A DNA stretch of 51,309 nucleotides, taken from the NCBI GenBank assembly GCA_038206385.1, contig JBBRAW010000013.1:1-51309 (forward strand). The letters are read 5' to 3'. Position 1 is the stretch's first letter; each line of letters begins with the position of its first letter. Shown here piece after piece: positions 1-8,304 of the stretch. A program made the translations under genes and the position numbers. The notes under the pieces are model-generated. The model did no database searches, was not told the DNA's origin, and saw nothing but the letters and a program-made list of their open reading frames with translations. This stretch comes from JANXSD01 sp038206385 (GTDB taxonomy: Bacteria > Bacteroidota > Bacteroidia > AKYH767-A > OLB10).

Positions 1-54
1 TGCACCTCTGCAGAGCCTATTTCCGCTTTCGCCAGTAATGCAAAATTATAAATT

Positions 55-134
55 GTAAACGGTATTCAGGATTAAAATAAATCTGTAAACTTGTAGCAGG
101 ATTTTTAACTAAAATGTGTAAACTTTTTTCAGGA
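55..134 (+). repeat. Three direct repeats GTAAAC-N6-CAGGA
   Basis: GTAAAC, six variable bases, then CAGGA occurs at 55-71, 85-101 and 118-134, with periods of 30 and 33 bp. Each copy is preceded by T. Spaced direct repeats beginning TGT are typical of transposase-binding sites at the ends of IS21-family elements, but no transposase gene and no oppositely oriented copy were seen, so this is only a possible solo or truncated end. Binding sites for a regulator or replication protein are alternatives. Confidence 0.6.
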
Positions 135-276
135 CGAGACAAACATACAGACCATATTTCAAACGGGACAGCTAGTAATCCGACACTCAAGCCGACCCGA
201 TGTTTTTTATTTTTTTTCCCACCGCACTTTTTTAAAAACAATTTTAACTAGCCGCACAAGTGGCACAACTTGTCCC

Positions 277-342
277 AGCTCTTCGGGATTTGCTTTTGCC
301 CCGACACACAAAAGCCAAACCTTCGGCAAAACCAAAAGAGCT
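277..342. repeat. Nested inverted repeat upstream of the defence operon
   Basis: AGCTCTT (277-283) pairs with AAGAGCT (336-342), and TTTTGCC (294-300) pairs with GGCAAAA (325-331), giving a two-step imperfect hairpin. It lacks a T-tract, so it is unlikely to be a simple terminator. Its layout, two paired blocks per arm, resembles the hairpin at 6603-6669 on the other side of the three-gene unit. Confidence 0.45.
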
Positions 343-418
343 AAATTTTGCCACCGCACCAAATACAGTTTAGCAGTATAAAATCGTACTTTAGCGGGGT
401 TATTTCGACAATTTATCA

Positions 419-3241
419 ATGATTAATAAAGAAACAGCATATAAGAAAATATCAGAACTTGTTGAAAGGTTTGAGGAGCAATATACTTCGTATAAAAAAT
501 TGGAGTATAACGAGACTTTGACGCGTAGAGATTTCATCGACCCCTTTTTCAAAGCATTGGGTTGGGACATTGACAACGAACAAGGGTATGCAGAGGCTTA
601 CAGAGAAGTAATTCACGAAGACAGAATCAAAGTTGGCGGAGCGACCAAAGCTCCCGATTATTCTTTTCGTGTTGGTGGTGGTAAACGGCTTTTCTTTGTT
701 GAGGCTAAGAAACCAAGTGTTGTAATAAAAGACGACATACTTCCTGCATACCAAGTTAGACGTTACGGTTGGAGTGCAAAACTTTCAATCAGCATAATCA
801 CCGACTTTGAAGAATTTGCAATTTACGACTGCACAAAAAAACCAATCCCCACCGACAAAGCATCAGTTGCAAGAGTAAAGTATATCACGTTTCGTGAATA
901 TTTAAAAGAGTTCGATTTTATTTGGGATACATTTTCAAAAGAACGTGTTCTACAAGGCAGTTTCGACAAATTTATACTCAGCACAGCCAACAAAAAAGGA
1001 ACGGCAACGGTTGATAAAGAATTTTTGCAATCGCTTGACAGTTGGAGAACTTACCTTGCAACCTCAATCAGTTGGAATAATAAAGACCTTGATGAAGACG
1101 AAATAAATTTCGTTGTTCAGCAGACTATTGACAGAATTATTTTTCTAAGAATCGCAGAAGACCGAAGCGTTGAGCAATACGGAAATTTGCAGCAAGCAAT
1201 TAAACAAGGAAATTTTTATCAAAATCTTTTTCATCAGTTTCAGCAAGCCGATGACAAATACAACTCAGGGTTGTTTGATTTTAAGAAAGATAAAATCAGC
1301 AAATCACTTTCTATTGACAACAAGGTTTTAAAAACCATAATAAATGAATTGTATTATCCAGAAAGCCCTTACGAGTTTTCGGTTTTATCAGTAGAGATCT
1401 TAGGAAGTGCATACGAACAATTTTTAGGTAAAGTAATTCGTATTGACAAGGCACATCGTGCCTACATTGAAGAAAAACCCGAAGTAAGAAAAGCAGGAGG
1501 TGTTTATTACACACCTCAATATGTGGTTGATTACATTGTTCAAAATACTGTAGGCAAATTAATTAACGGAAAGACACCAAAGGAAATAAGCAATATAAAA
1601 ATAGTTGACCCTGCCTGCGGCAGTGGAAGCTTTCTTATCGGTGCTTATCAGTATTTGCTGGATTGGCATAAAAATTATTATAGCGACAACGGCAAACCGA
1701 GTAAAGTTAAAAAGGATAATCCATTAACTCCCGAAGGAAATCTAACAACAGGTGAGAAAAAAAGAATTTTGCTCAACAATATTTTTGGAGTTGACATTGA
1801 TGTGAATGCAGTTGAAGTAACAAAACTTTCTTTGTTGCTTAAATGTATGGAAGGCGAAACACAGGCTTCAATTTCGCACCAACTAAAAATGTTTAATGAA
1901 AGGGTTTTGCCAACGCTGGATAGTAATATTAAAGATGGAAACAGTTTAGTTGAAACAAATTTTTATGATGGTCAACTTGATTTTGAACCTCAACTAGAAA
2001 AACGAGTTAAACCTTTTAGTTGGAAGAATAAATTTGAAGATATTTTTAAGCAAGGAGGCTTTGATGTTGTTATTGGTAATCCGCCATATGTAGGAAGAAG
2101 CACTTCGTTTGAGGAATTAGAAAAAGAATATGTCAAAACTAATTTCACAACATCCGAAGGAAAATATGAGCTCTATCAGCTCTTCATTGAAAAAAGTACA
2201 AAGATTGTAAAACCAAAAGGAGCATTTATTTCTTTAATAACTCCACAAACTTGGCTATCAATAATTCAAGCAACCAAATTGAGGAAATATCTTTTATCAA
2301 ATTTTGCTTTTGACGAAATAGTGTTTCTTGGAAAAGATGTCTTTCATGCAGCCGTTGATACAATAATTTTTCTGCTGAAAACTGGTAAAGTAACAACCCA
2401 AATAAATTTCATTGAAGGCAATACACTCATTGAAAATAAAACTCTATCTAATGATAAAGTAATAGGAATTGAAAGCATTTCAAAAACTGATTTTATCATT
2501 CCAATTACACTAGACAATACTTCATCAGCACTTATTACAAAACTTGGTAAAGATTGTGTTTCACTTGACAATATAGGCAATTGGAGTGATGGCGTAAAAA
2601 TTGTTGGCAAGGCAAAAGATTTTCCGTTTCAAAAAACTAAAGTTGATGAATCATTTTTTCCAATGTATTCGGGAGGCGACATACAGAGATATAAATTAAG
2701 TTGGAGTGGTTTATATTGTTGTAGGGACAAACAAAAAATAATTAAGCACAATGCAACGGACATAAGGTTAAGAGATGAAGATGTTTTTAATAAACCGAAA
2801 ATTATAATAAGGAAAACAGGAAATAAAATCATCGCAAGCATTGATGAAAAGAAATACTACTACGAACAAAGTTTGTTTAGTTTCTCCTTAAACAACGACT
2901 CAATTGATTTAAAATTTATACTTGCAATTTTAAATTCCAGAGTCGGGAATTATTTGCTGAAAGGAAATTCATTTTCTAAAAAAGATACTTTCCCACAAAT
3001 ACGATTACATTGGTTGAAAGAGTTTCCTATCAAATTAGTTTCAGAAAATTCACTTAAAAATAAAATTATTGAATTGGTTGAATCAATACAGAATTTGAAG
3101 AAGGAAATTGACAAGGAGAAGTTACAAACGAAAATTGAGCAGATAAAATCAAAGACCGATTATCTTGAAGAAAAAGTTAATGAAGCAATTTACAAACTTT
3201 ACAACTTGACAGAAGATGAAATAAAAATTGTGGAGGGATAA
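419..3241 (+). CDS. Type IIG-like restriction-modification enzyme (N6-adenine methylase fused to nuclease domain)
   Basis: This 940-residue protein looks like a single-chain restriction enzyme and adenine methyltransferase. An N-terminal PD-(D/E)xK-type nuclease region is suggested by D80 and E95-A-K97. A helical region leads to the methylase: YYTP near 363, AdoMet-binding motif I DPACGSGSF at 397-405, FGVDID near 456, and catalytic motif IV NPPY at 554-557, the form expected of N6-adenine methylases. Residues from about 720 to 900 would be the target-recognition domain, followed by a Lys/Glu-rich coiled coil and a YxLxEDEI-like C-terminus common in this family. The size fits Eco57I/type IIG enzymes. 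It starts at the first ATG of the frame. The SIR2 gene follows after 22 bp, so the genes probably form one operon. Recognition sequence cannot be read. A methylase-only role is possible if the nuclease motif is inactive. Confidence 0.9.
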   Translation: MINKETAYKKISELVERFEEQYTSYKKLEYNETLTRRDFIDPFFKALGWDIDNEQGYAEAYREVIHEDRIKVGGATKAPDYSFRVGGGKRLFFVEAKKPSVVIKDDILPAYQVRRYGWSAKLSISIITDFEEFAIYDCTKKPIPTDKASVARVKYITFREYLKEFDFIWDTFSKERVLQGSFDKFILSTANKKGTATVDKEFLQSLDSWRTYLATSISWNNKDLDEDEINFVVQQTIDRIIFLRIAEDRSVEQYGNLQQAIKQGNFYQNLFHQFQQADDKYNSGLFDFKKDKISKSLSIDNKVLKTIINELYYPESPYEFSVLSVEILGSAYEQFLGKVIRIDKAHRAYIEEKPEVRKAGGVYYTPQYVVDYIVQNTVGKLINGKTPKEISNIKIVDPACGSGSFLIGAYQYLLDWHKNYYSDNGKPSKVKKDNPLTPEGNLTTGEKKRILLNNIFGVDIDVNAVEVTKLSLLLKCMEGETQASISHQLKMFNERVLPTLDSNIKDGNSLVETNFYDGQLDFEPQLEKRVKPFSWKNKFEDIFKQGGFDVVIGNPPYVGRSTSFEELEKEYVKTNFTTSEGKYELYQLFIEKSTKIVKPKGAFISLITPQTWLSIIQATKLRKYLLSNFAFDEIVFLGKDVFHAAVDTIIFLLKTGKVTTQINFIEGNTLIENKTLSNDKVIGIESISKTDFIIPITLDNTSSALITKLGKDCVSLDNIGNWSDGVKIVGKAKDFPFQKTKVDESFFPMYSGGDIQRYKLSWSGLYCCRDKQKIIKHNATDIRLRDEDVFNKPKIIIRKTGNKIIASIDEKKYYYEQSLFSFSLNNDSIDLKFILAILNSRVGNYLLKGNSFSKKDTFPQIRLHWLKEFPIKLVSENSLKNKIIELVESIQNLKKEIDKEKLQTKIEQIKSKTDYLEEKVNEAIYKLYNLTEDEIKIVEG

Positions 3242-3263
3242 AAAATAAATACAAAATCAAATT

Positions 3264-4616
3264 ATGGAGATATTCTTTTACAAGGGCAAAGAAAATATAC
3301 TTGAATCTAAAAAGGATCAAGTGAAAGTTGATAACACAGAATCGGACTTGAAGAAAATTCAAGATTCATTTTTAAAAGTGCTTGACAACAAAAATCTGTC
3401 GTTTCTATTAGGCAGTGGTTGTTCTTCTTTCAAAATAGAGAATGAGAATTTCAAAGAAGTTGGAATTCCTGTGATGGCTCCATTAGCCAAGGAGTTTTAC
3501 AATGACGGGAATTTCACGGAAGAAAAGGAATGGCTTAAAACAAGTTTGCAAATAGATCTAGCAGATTCCGTTTTTGCGACTAATCTTGAAGTATTTCTCT
3601 CAACTTTACATAGCCTATCCTTTTATCATTCTAAAAAAACTAAACCAACTATTGAGGCTGAAACATCAGTCATATCTCCAGGAACAACGGAAGAACCCAT
3701 AGCCTTTAAAGAATTAGAGGATTCCGAAAAAATAAAATCCATAATTCTTAAAGCAAGAAATTTCTTGTTACAGAAATGCCTAAATGAAGAAAATATTAAA
3801 CTTGAAAGTGGTAAACCAAGTATTGATTTACCATTGATTGAGCTTTATAAACAATTCTACAGAAAACTATTGTCGAGGAATTCAACTTTGCCAAGACTAA
3901 ATATTTTTACAACAAACTATGACCTGTATTCTGAACGTTCTATGGACTTATTGGGAATACATTACGTTAACGGATTTACAGGCGGTATAAGTAAGTTCTT
4001 TAATCCCGCAATCTTCAATTATGCTCTTGCAGAAAAAATGGATTTATCTCAATCTAAATGGAGTGTTATTGACAATTTCTTTTACTTGTACAAAATCCAC
4101 GGTTCTGTTAATTGGATTGAAGCAGAGGGAGAAAATAAGTTATTCAAGGTAAAAGAAATCCAAGAACCTACATTGGAGCAATTGAAAGATGAAGCAACGA
4201 TTATGATTCATCCTACTCCATTAAAATATAATGCAAGTCTCGGTAGCCCATATTCTGATTTATTCAGAGAGTATCAAAAAAAACTAATGCAATATAATAA
4301 CATCCTTGTTACTATCGGTTATAGTTTCAGCGATGAACATATAAACAACCTAATCTTTCAAGCATTTACAATTCCCTCCTTTAGATTGATAGTAATAGGT
4401 GAACCAACAGAAACCAACGCTATTGGCAAACTAAGAGAATTGCACGATTCAAGAATTTGGATTATTGGCGAAAAGTGGCCAACAGGTGAAACTGATTATG
4501 TTCCGTTACACTTTTTTAAACGATTCGTGGAAGAAATTATGCCAGACTTAACTGCCGAAGATTTAGATAAAAAAATGGATACAACAATCCAAAACCTTAA
4601 AGATTTATTGAAATGA
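3264..4616 (+). CDS. SIR2-domain protein, probable NADase effector of a SIR2-HerA system
   Basis: This 450-residue protein has a complete set of SIR2-fold signatures: the glycine-rich NAD-binding segment GSGCS at 50-54, TTNYD at 216-220 (N218 and D220), the catalytic histidine in KIHGS (H279), and GYSFSDEHIN at 352-361 near the C-terminal part of the fold. Residues about 122-150 form a low-complexity insertion. Bacterial defence SIR2 proteins of this type deplete NAD+ when phage infection is sensed, and in SIR2-HerA systems they assemble with a hexameric HerA ATPase. The HerA-like gene overlaps this one by four bases (ATGA), so the two are almost certainly co-translated. The next in-frame Met is residue 71, after the NAD-binding loop, which supports the chosen start. 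The NADase role is inferred from the family and neighbours. Confidence 0.9.
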   Translation: MEIFFYKGKENILESKKDQVKVDNTESDLKKIQDSFLKVLDNKNLSFLLGSGCSSFKIENENFKEVGIPVMAPLAKEFYNDGNFTEEKEWLKTSLQIDLADSVFATNLEVFLSTLHSLSFYHSKKTKPTIEAETSVISPGTTEEPIAFKELEDSEKIKSIILKARNFLLQKCLNEENIKLESGKPSIDLPLIELYKQFYRKLLSRNSTLPRLNIFTTNYDLYSERSMDLLGIHYVNGFTGGISKFFNPAIFNYALAEKMDLSQSKWSVIDNFFYLYKIHGSVNWIEAEGENKLFKVKEIQEPTLEQLKDEATIMIHPTPLKYNASLGSPYSDLFREYQKKLMQYNNILVTIGYSFSDEHINNLIFQAFTIPSFRLIVIGEPTETNAIGKLRELHDSRIWIIGEKWPTGETDYVPLHFFKRFVEEIMPDLTAEDLDKKMDTTIQNLKDLLK

Positions 4617-6589
4617 CAAAGGAAGATAAACAAAGGGTTATTGGAAAAGTTGTAGCAATAAACTCCGACCGCTTTTCAGTTGAATTATTAAGTGGACTTG
4701 AAAACTTTAATGTAAGCGGCTTTGACGATATTCATTATTTTGCTCAATTGAATAGTTATGTAATTGTTCCTTATCAAAATTATTATATCGTAGCCGAAGT
4801 GTCGGGCGTTCGGGAAAAAGACTTAAATGTTCCGTTTTCAAATCCAACAGACCAAATATTAAGCAAGGTGCAAGCGGGAAATTTTTTGGAGGTGTTACCC
4901 ATTGGTACAATAAAAACAGCCAAAGATGAAGTTGTGAATTTTGAGTTCGGTGTTAGTGTTTACCCAACACTTTATTCAGATGTATTATATATCAAAGAGA
5001 ATGAATTAGATACAATTTTTAAAACTAATATAGTTAAAGTAAAGGCTTGTAAAGACAATAATCCCGAGTGCAAAAAAAATGATTGTCCTTGCAAATACAG
5101 ATATACTTCTTTGCCAATAGGAAAGTCAACTATTTTTCCCGATTACGAAGTAAAGTTGGATATTGATAAATTTTTCGGAAGTCATTCTGCAATACTTGGT
5201 AATACAGGTAGTGGTAAATCTTGCACCATAGCATCAATGATCCAAACACTTTATAAACTTGATGAATATAGTGCAAATGGTAGTACATTCATATTTTTTG
5301 ATGTAAATGGAGAATATCGACAAGCATTTGAAAAACTCAATGAACATAATAACACCATTGAAGTAAAAAACTTTACAATTGATGAAATCGCAGAAGAAGA
5401 TAAGCAAACACTTAATAAATTCATACTCCCTCATTGGTTTCTTAACATTGATGAGTGGGCATTATTGCTAAAAGCCAGTGATAAATCTCAACTGCCATTA
5501 TTGAGAAATGCACTTGGATTTACTCAAAATTTAACCGAAGAAACTCTTTATCACATTTATGCTTGTAGCATAATGTACGTTTTTGACCATTGGGAAAGTC
5601 CGGTAGCAAAAAGACAAAAAATAGTATCATTAATTCAGACCGCAAAATTTCCATCTGACAAAGAAGTTAATTTCTCTACTTACAATGCTCAATATGGTAG
5701 CTTTTCAGATAGACAAGGAGACCCAAATGCAGGTACTAAGGAAGAAGCATTTAAAACATCTGTAAGGTTCTTTATCAAAGAAGATTTAGCAATTGACCCG
5801 AAGTATAATTCTGAGAAATTTGAATTTAGTAAACTTGGACTTGCAATTGAAAATGCCCTTTTGTATGAAGAATATCACGGTAATAAACACATACGAGACT
5901 ATTGTTCCTCAATGATAACTCGATTTAAAAGTATTAAGGAACGAGACGACTTTAGCTTTCTTACTAAAAATAATTCTGACATAGACCAAAAATCGTACTT
6001 AGACCAATTTTTAGGCATAAACACAACTTTAAAAAAATCGCAAGTAATAATTATCGACTTAAACTCTGCCAATGACGAAATGGTAGAAGTAATTTCCTGT
6101 GTTTTATCAAGAATGATTTTCGAAAAACTAAGAACTGCTAAGGAACGAAATAAATTCCCTGTTAATTTAGTCTTGGAAGAAGCCCATAGATATATTTCAA
6201 ATGATTCAGGTAAAGTATTTGGTGACGCCAATAAAATTTTTGAACGCATTGCTAAAGAGGGAAGAAAATACGGAATGTTTTTACTTGTTTCATCTCAAAG
6301 ACCGAGTGAACTTTCAAAAACGGTTTTATCTCAATGCAGTAATTTTATTGTACACAGAATCCAAAACCCAGAGGACTTATCTCATATAAGACAAATTACT
6401 CCTCATATTTCGGAGACAATTTTACGAAGAATGCCTTCTATACCTACTCAACACGCTTTAATATTTGGACACGCTGTTAACTTACCGACAACTTTTAAAG
6501 TAAATGAAGCTGACCCAAAACCGAAAAGTGACAATAATGAAATAAGTAAAAATTGGTTTAAAGAAAAAGATTTTAAAATTGAAATATAG
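4613..6589 (+). CDS. HerA-like hexameric ATPase (DUF87/FtsK-HerA superfamily)
   Basis: This 658-residue protein starts with a beta-rich HAS-barrel-like region (1-140) and then carries the HerA ATPase core. Walker A is GNTGSGKS at 196-203, DVNGEY follows near 230, Walker B is LVLEEAH at 519-525, and SQRPSEL near 561-567 is the usual sensor/arginine-finger region. A cysteine cluster, C146-x6-C153-x4-C158-x-C160, sits just before the core and could bind zinc or an iron-sulfur cluster. HerA proteins form DNA-translocating hexamers; in SIR2-HerA defence the hexamer is the scaffold and activator of the NADase. The start overlaps the stop of the SIR2 gene (ATGA). No T-tract terminator follows; a structured element begins 14 bp after the stop. 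Confidence 0.92.
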   Translation: MTKEDKQRVIGKVVAINSDRFSVELLSGLENFNVSGFDDIHYFAQLNSYVIVPYQNYYIVAEVSGVREKDLNVPFSNPTDQILSKVQAGNFLEVLPIGTIKTAKDEVVNFEFGVSVYPTLYSDVLYIKENELDTIFKTNIVKVKACKDNNPECKKNDCPCKYRYTSLPIGKSTIFPDYEVKLDIDKFFGSHSAILGNTGSGKSCTIASMIQTLYKLDEYSANGSTFIFFDVNGEYRQAFEKLNEHNNTIEVKNFTIDEIAEEDKQTLNKFILPHWFLNIDEWALLLKASDKSQLPLLRNALGFTQNLTEETLYHIYACSIMYVFDHWESPVAKRQKIVSLIQTAKFPSDKEVNFSTYNAQYGSFSDRQGDPNAGTKEEAFKTSVRFFIKEDLAIDPKYNSEKFEFSKLGLAIENALLYEEYHGNKHIRDYCSSMITRFKSIKERDDFSFLTKNNSDIDQKSYLDQFLGINTTLKKSQVIIIDLNSANDEMVEVISCVLSRMIFEKLRTAKERNKFPVNLVLEEAHRYISNDSGKVFGDANKIFERIAKEGRKYGMFLLVSSQRPSELSKTVLSQCSNFIVHRIQNPEDLSHIRQITPHISETILRRMPSIPTQHALIFGHAVNLPTTFKVNEADPKPKSDNNEISKNWFKEKDFKIEI

Positions 6590-6602
6590 ACAGCCAACGC
6601 AT

Positions 6603-6669
6603 TTTGCAAGCACATTTAAAAACCGCACAGGCAACCGCACAGACCAAAGTTTTTAAAAGAGCTTGCAAA
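6603..6669. repeat. Large imperfect inverted repeat downstream of the defence operon
   Basis: TTTGCAAGC (6603-6611) pairs with GCTTGCAAA (6661-6669), and TTTAAAAAC (6615-6623) pairs with GTTTTTAAA (6649-6657); a three-base mismatch separates the two paired blocks on each arm. The 25-base loop contains CCGCACAG twice. No run of T follows, so this is not a standard terminator. The two-block arm layout resembles integron attC recombination sites in general shape, but canonical core sequences are not present at its ends. Confidence 0.6.
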
Positions 6670-6793
6670 GCCGACCCAAAAGAAGAATTGAATTAAAAAA
6701 AATTTCCAACGCTTTAAAAAAACATATAACGCATCGCACAGCCGGCATTCAATGATGCGATAATTTTATAATTCATGTAACTACATCATCCTA

Positions 6794-6826
6794 ATTTTAT
6801 CATCAATTGAATTGTTTATATTTGAT
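6794..6826. repeat. 33-bp direct repeat, copy 1
   Basis: These 33 bases are identical to 7877-7909; the flanking bases differ on both sides. The copy lies 144 bp before the lipoprotein gene at 6971. It contains TATATTTG, a match to the Bacteroidota -7 promoter element TAnnTTTG, and the short palindrome TCAATTGA, so it may be a duplicated promoter or part of a cassette border. Confidence 0.7.
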
Positions 6827-6970
6827 TTTATAATGGAGTTGATTCGCAATTGGCGTTAGGCATACTTATTCCTAAAAAAAACTAAATTCAAATAACTAAT
6901 ATAAAAACCTTAAAATTAGTAAAACGTCAATCAAAGGATAGAAGTAGTAATTTCTATTAAAATACACAAT

Positions 6971-7651
6971 ATGAAAACTAAATATTCATTTCAAACATTC
7001 ATAGCTATTCTTTTTTATTCAATATTTGCGACTTCTTGTAATAGTAAAAATAATTATTCAGAAGAAAAAATTTCCCAAAACATAAATTTAACTGTAAAGA
7101 TTGGCTCTCAAATTTGGGTTACCCAAAATTTAGACATAACTACTTTTAGCAATGGTGATAATATACCAGAAGCAAAAACAGTAGAAGAATGGAGAAAAGC
7201 TGAAAAGGAAAAAAAGCCTGCTTGGTGTAATTATAATAATGATTCTGAAAACGGAAAGAAATACGGAAAACTATACAACTGGTATGCGGTAAGTGATGCT
7301 CGTGGTCTAGCTCCAAAAGGTTATCATGTGCCAAGTTCATTAGAATGGGAAAGTTTAGTATCTAATCTAGGTGGTAATAAAACGGCAGGGAAAAAACTCA
7401 AAGGTAAAAACGATTGGTTGGAAGGAGGTAATGGCACGAATGAATCTGGTTTTTTGGGTGTTCCAGGAGGTGCACGTTATGATTTTGGCAGTTTTAATGA
7501 TATTGGCTACAGTGCGATTTGGTGGACAGCAACCCAACAAGAGATCACTATTGGTTTGAATGGTCTCGTGTGGTATGGCGATAACTTTGTAAACACCGAT
7601 AACACTAATGGTCCAGGTGCAGGTTTATCAGTTCGTTGCTTAAAGGATTAG
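6971..7651 (+). CDS. Lipoprotein with Fibrobacter succinogenes major paralogous (FISUMP) domain
   Basis: The 226-residue product has a lipoprotein signal peptide ending in ATSC (lipid Cys at residue 23). It is followed by a FISUMP domain running from about residue 40 to the end. Hallmarks are GxxIWVTQNL near 47, the YGKLYNWYAV segment, PKGYHVPSSLEW, the GFLGVPGGARYD region, WWTAT and a closing SVRCLKD. This domain is widespread in surface proteins of Fibrobacteres and Bacteroidota; its biochemical function is not established. The gene stands alone between two similarly built intergenic gaps and looks like an accessory cassette. A surface or outer-membrane location is inferred from the signal. 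Confidence 0.85.
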   Translation: MKTKYSFQTFIAILFYSIFATSCNSKNNYSEEKISQNINLTVKIGSQIWVTQNLDITTFSNGDNIPEAKTVEEWRKAEKEKKPAWCNYNNDSENGKKYGKLYNWYAVSDARGLAPKGYHVPSSLEWESLVSNLGGNKTAGKKLKGKNDWLEGGNGTNESGFLGVPGGARYDFGSFNDIGYSAIWWTATQQEITIGLNGLVWYGDNFVNTDNTNGPGAGLSVRCLKD

Positions 7652-7963
7652 AATAAAAATTACAAGACAAATTCTAGAACTGCGCCCAATACTTGCAGCC
7701 ATTACCAAACCTCATTTTTAAAAATCAATTAATTTTAGGTTTATTATGGCATTATTAAATCCTCTTGCAGGATAATAGTTTTTTAGTGATGATGGAACAA
7801 AAATTTAGTATTTCTAAAGTGATGTAATAGTTTTATAAAAGTAGCTTAGTAAAGGAGTTATTAATGGTTGTTCGATATTTTATCATCAATTGAATTGTTT
7901 ATATTTGATGTAAGACTTAGTTTATTTCACAACTGGCATTATGCTTAAGCAAAATTATATTGC
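7652..7963. other. Intergenic gap: 33-bp repeat and border-like words
   Basis: No gene is seen. The gap begins with GCGCCCAATAC near 7682 and ends with ACTGGCATTATGC near 7930-7942, comparable to the GCCAACGC and TTGGCGTTAGGC words bounding the previous gap. It holds the second copy of the 33-bp repeat (7877-7909). Confidence 0.45.
7877..7909. repeat. 33-bp direct repeat, copy 2
   Basis: This copy is identical to 6794-6826. It ends 54 bp upstream of the small membrane-protein gene at 7964, so its TATATTTG element (7900-7907) would be well placed as a -7 promoter box. A clear TTTG -33 box at the right spacing is not present. Confidence 0.7.
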
Positions 7964-8200
7964 ATGAAAAATTTCGAATCAGATAAACAATTAAAAGGAC
8001 AACCAATGAACAATAGACGCAGGGTTCCTCGCATTTTCTTCGTTCTTACTTTCTTTGGGGTCATGAACCTTTTAGCCATGCTAAGTAACCCCGCTGTGGC
8101 AAACATTCGAGTGGTAGATGTTGTGCGCCTCATCGGAACAGGTATGTGTTTTGGTGCTGCAATCATTTCTTTTGTGGCATACTTTCGAGACTCGAAATAA
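7964..8200 (+). CDS. Small two-helix membrane protein, unknown
   Basis: The 78-residue product is not recognised. It has a polar, basic N-terminus (RRRVPR near 18-23) and two hydrophobic segments, about residues 24-43 and 56-75, with a short tail, so it is probably a two-pass inner-membrane protein with a small loop. Residue 15 is a second Met (nucleotide 8006) and could be the true start. The gene lies just after the second 33-bp repeat and before another border-like word (AGCCGAC, 8213-8219). Coding status rests on membrane-protein-like composition and position only. Confidence 0.55.
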   Translation: MKNFESDKQLKGQPMNNRRRVPRIFFVLTFFGVMNLLAMLSNPAVANIRVVDVVRLIGTGMCFGAAIISFVAYFRDSK

Positions 8201-8304
8201 TAGACAAATTTGAGCCGACAACTGGAATTAGCAAAGACAACTAAACTGTTTATGTGTCATCTCAAAACAGGGGGACCCTTAGTACAACTTCGTTTAGAAA
8301 TCAA

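Larger units (their letters stand above)
1..418. other. Gene-free left edge with repeats
   Basis: No credible gene is seen in this stretch; the two minus-strand open frames here have no recognisable domain and run through structured, repeat-rich sequence. It holds three GTAAAC-N6-CAGGA direct repeats (55-134), the word AAGCCGACCC (189-198), ACCGCAC at 221-227 and 353-359, and nested inverted repeats at 277-342. The last two kinds of word recur on the far side of the defence operon (6603-6677). No convincing promoter for the gene at 419 was found. Confidence 0.6.
6590..6970. other. Intergenic gap after HerA: hairpin, border motifs, 33-bp repeat
   Basis: No gene is seen. The gap opens with GCCAACGC, then the large hairpin at 6603-6669 that runs into AAGCCGACCC (6668-6677), then a weak CGCATC/GATGCG pair (6730-6735 and 6754-6759), one copy of the 33-bp repeat (6794-6826), and GCGTTAGGC near 6854-6862. 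The next intergenic gap (7652-7963) has a similar plan and length, which suggests cassette-like borders. Confidence 0.55.

Noticed and set aside
17..419. Two minus-strand open frames in the left-edge region
   Set aside because: They overlap hairpins and repeat words, show no domain or typical start context, and have atypical composition.
5899..6249. Minus-strand open frame of 116 codons inside the HerA gene
   Set aside because: It lies entirely antisense to conserved ATPase sequence (Walker B region) and has no family features.
6603..6669. Hairpin after HerA considered as a canonical integron attC site or Rho-independent terminator
   Set aside because: Core RYYYAAC/GTTRRRY words are not at its ends, no integrase gene is visible, and no T-run follows; only a general resemblance remains.
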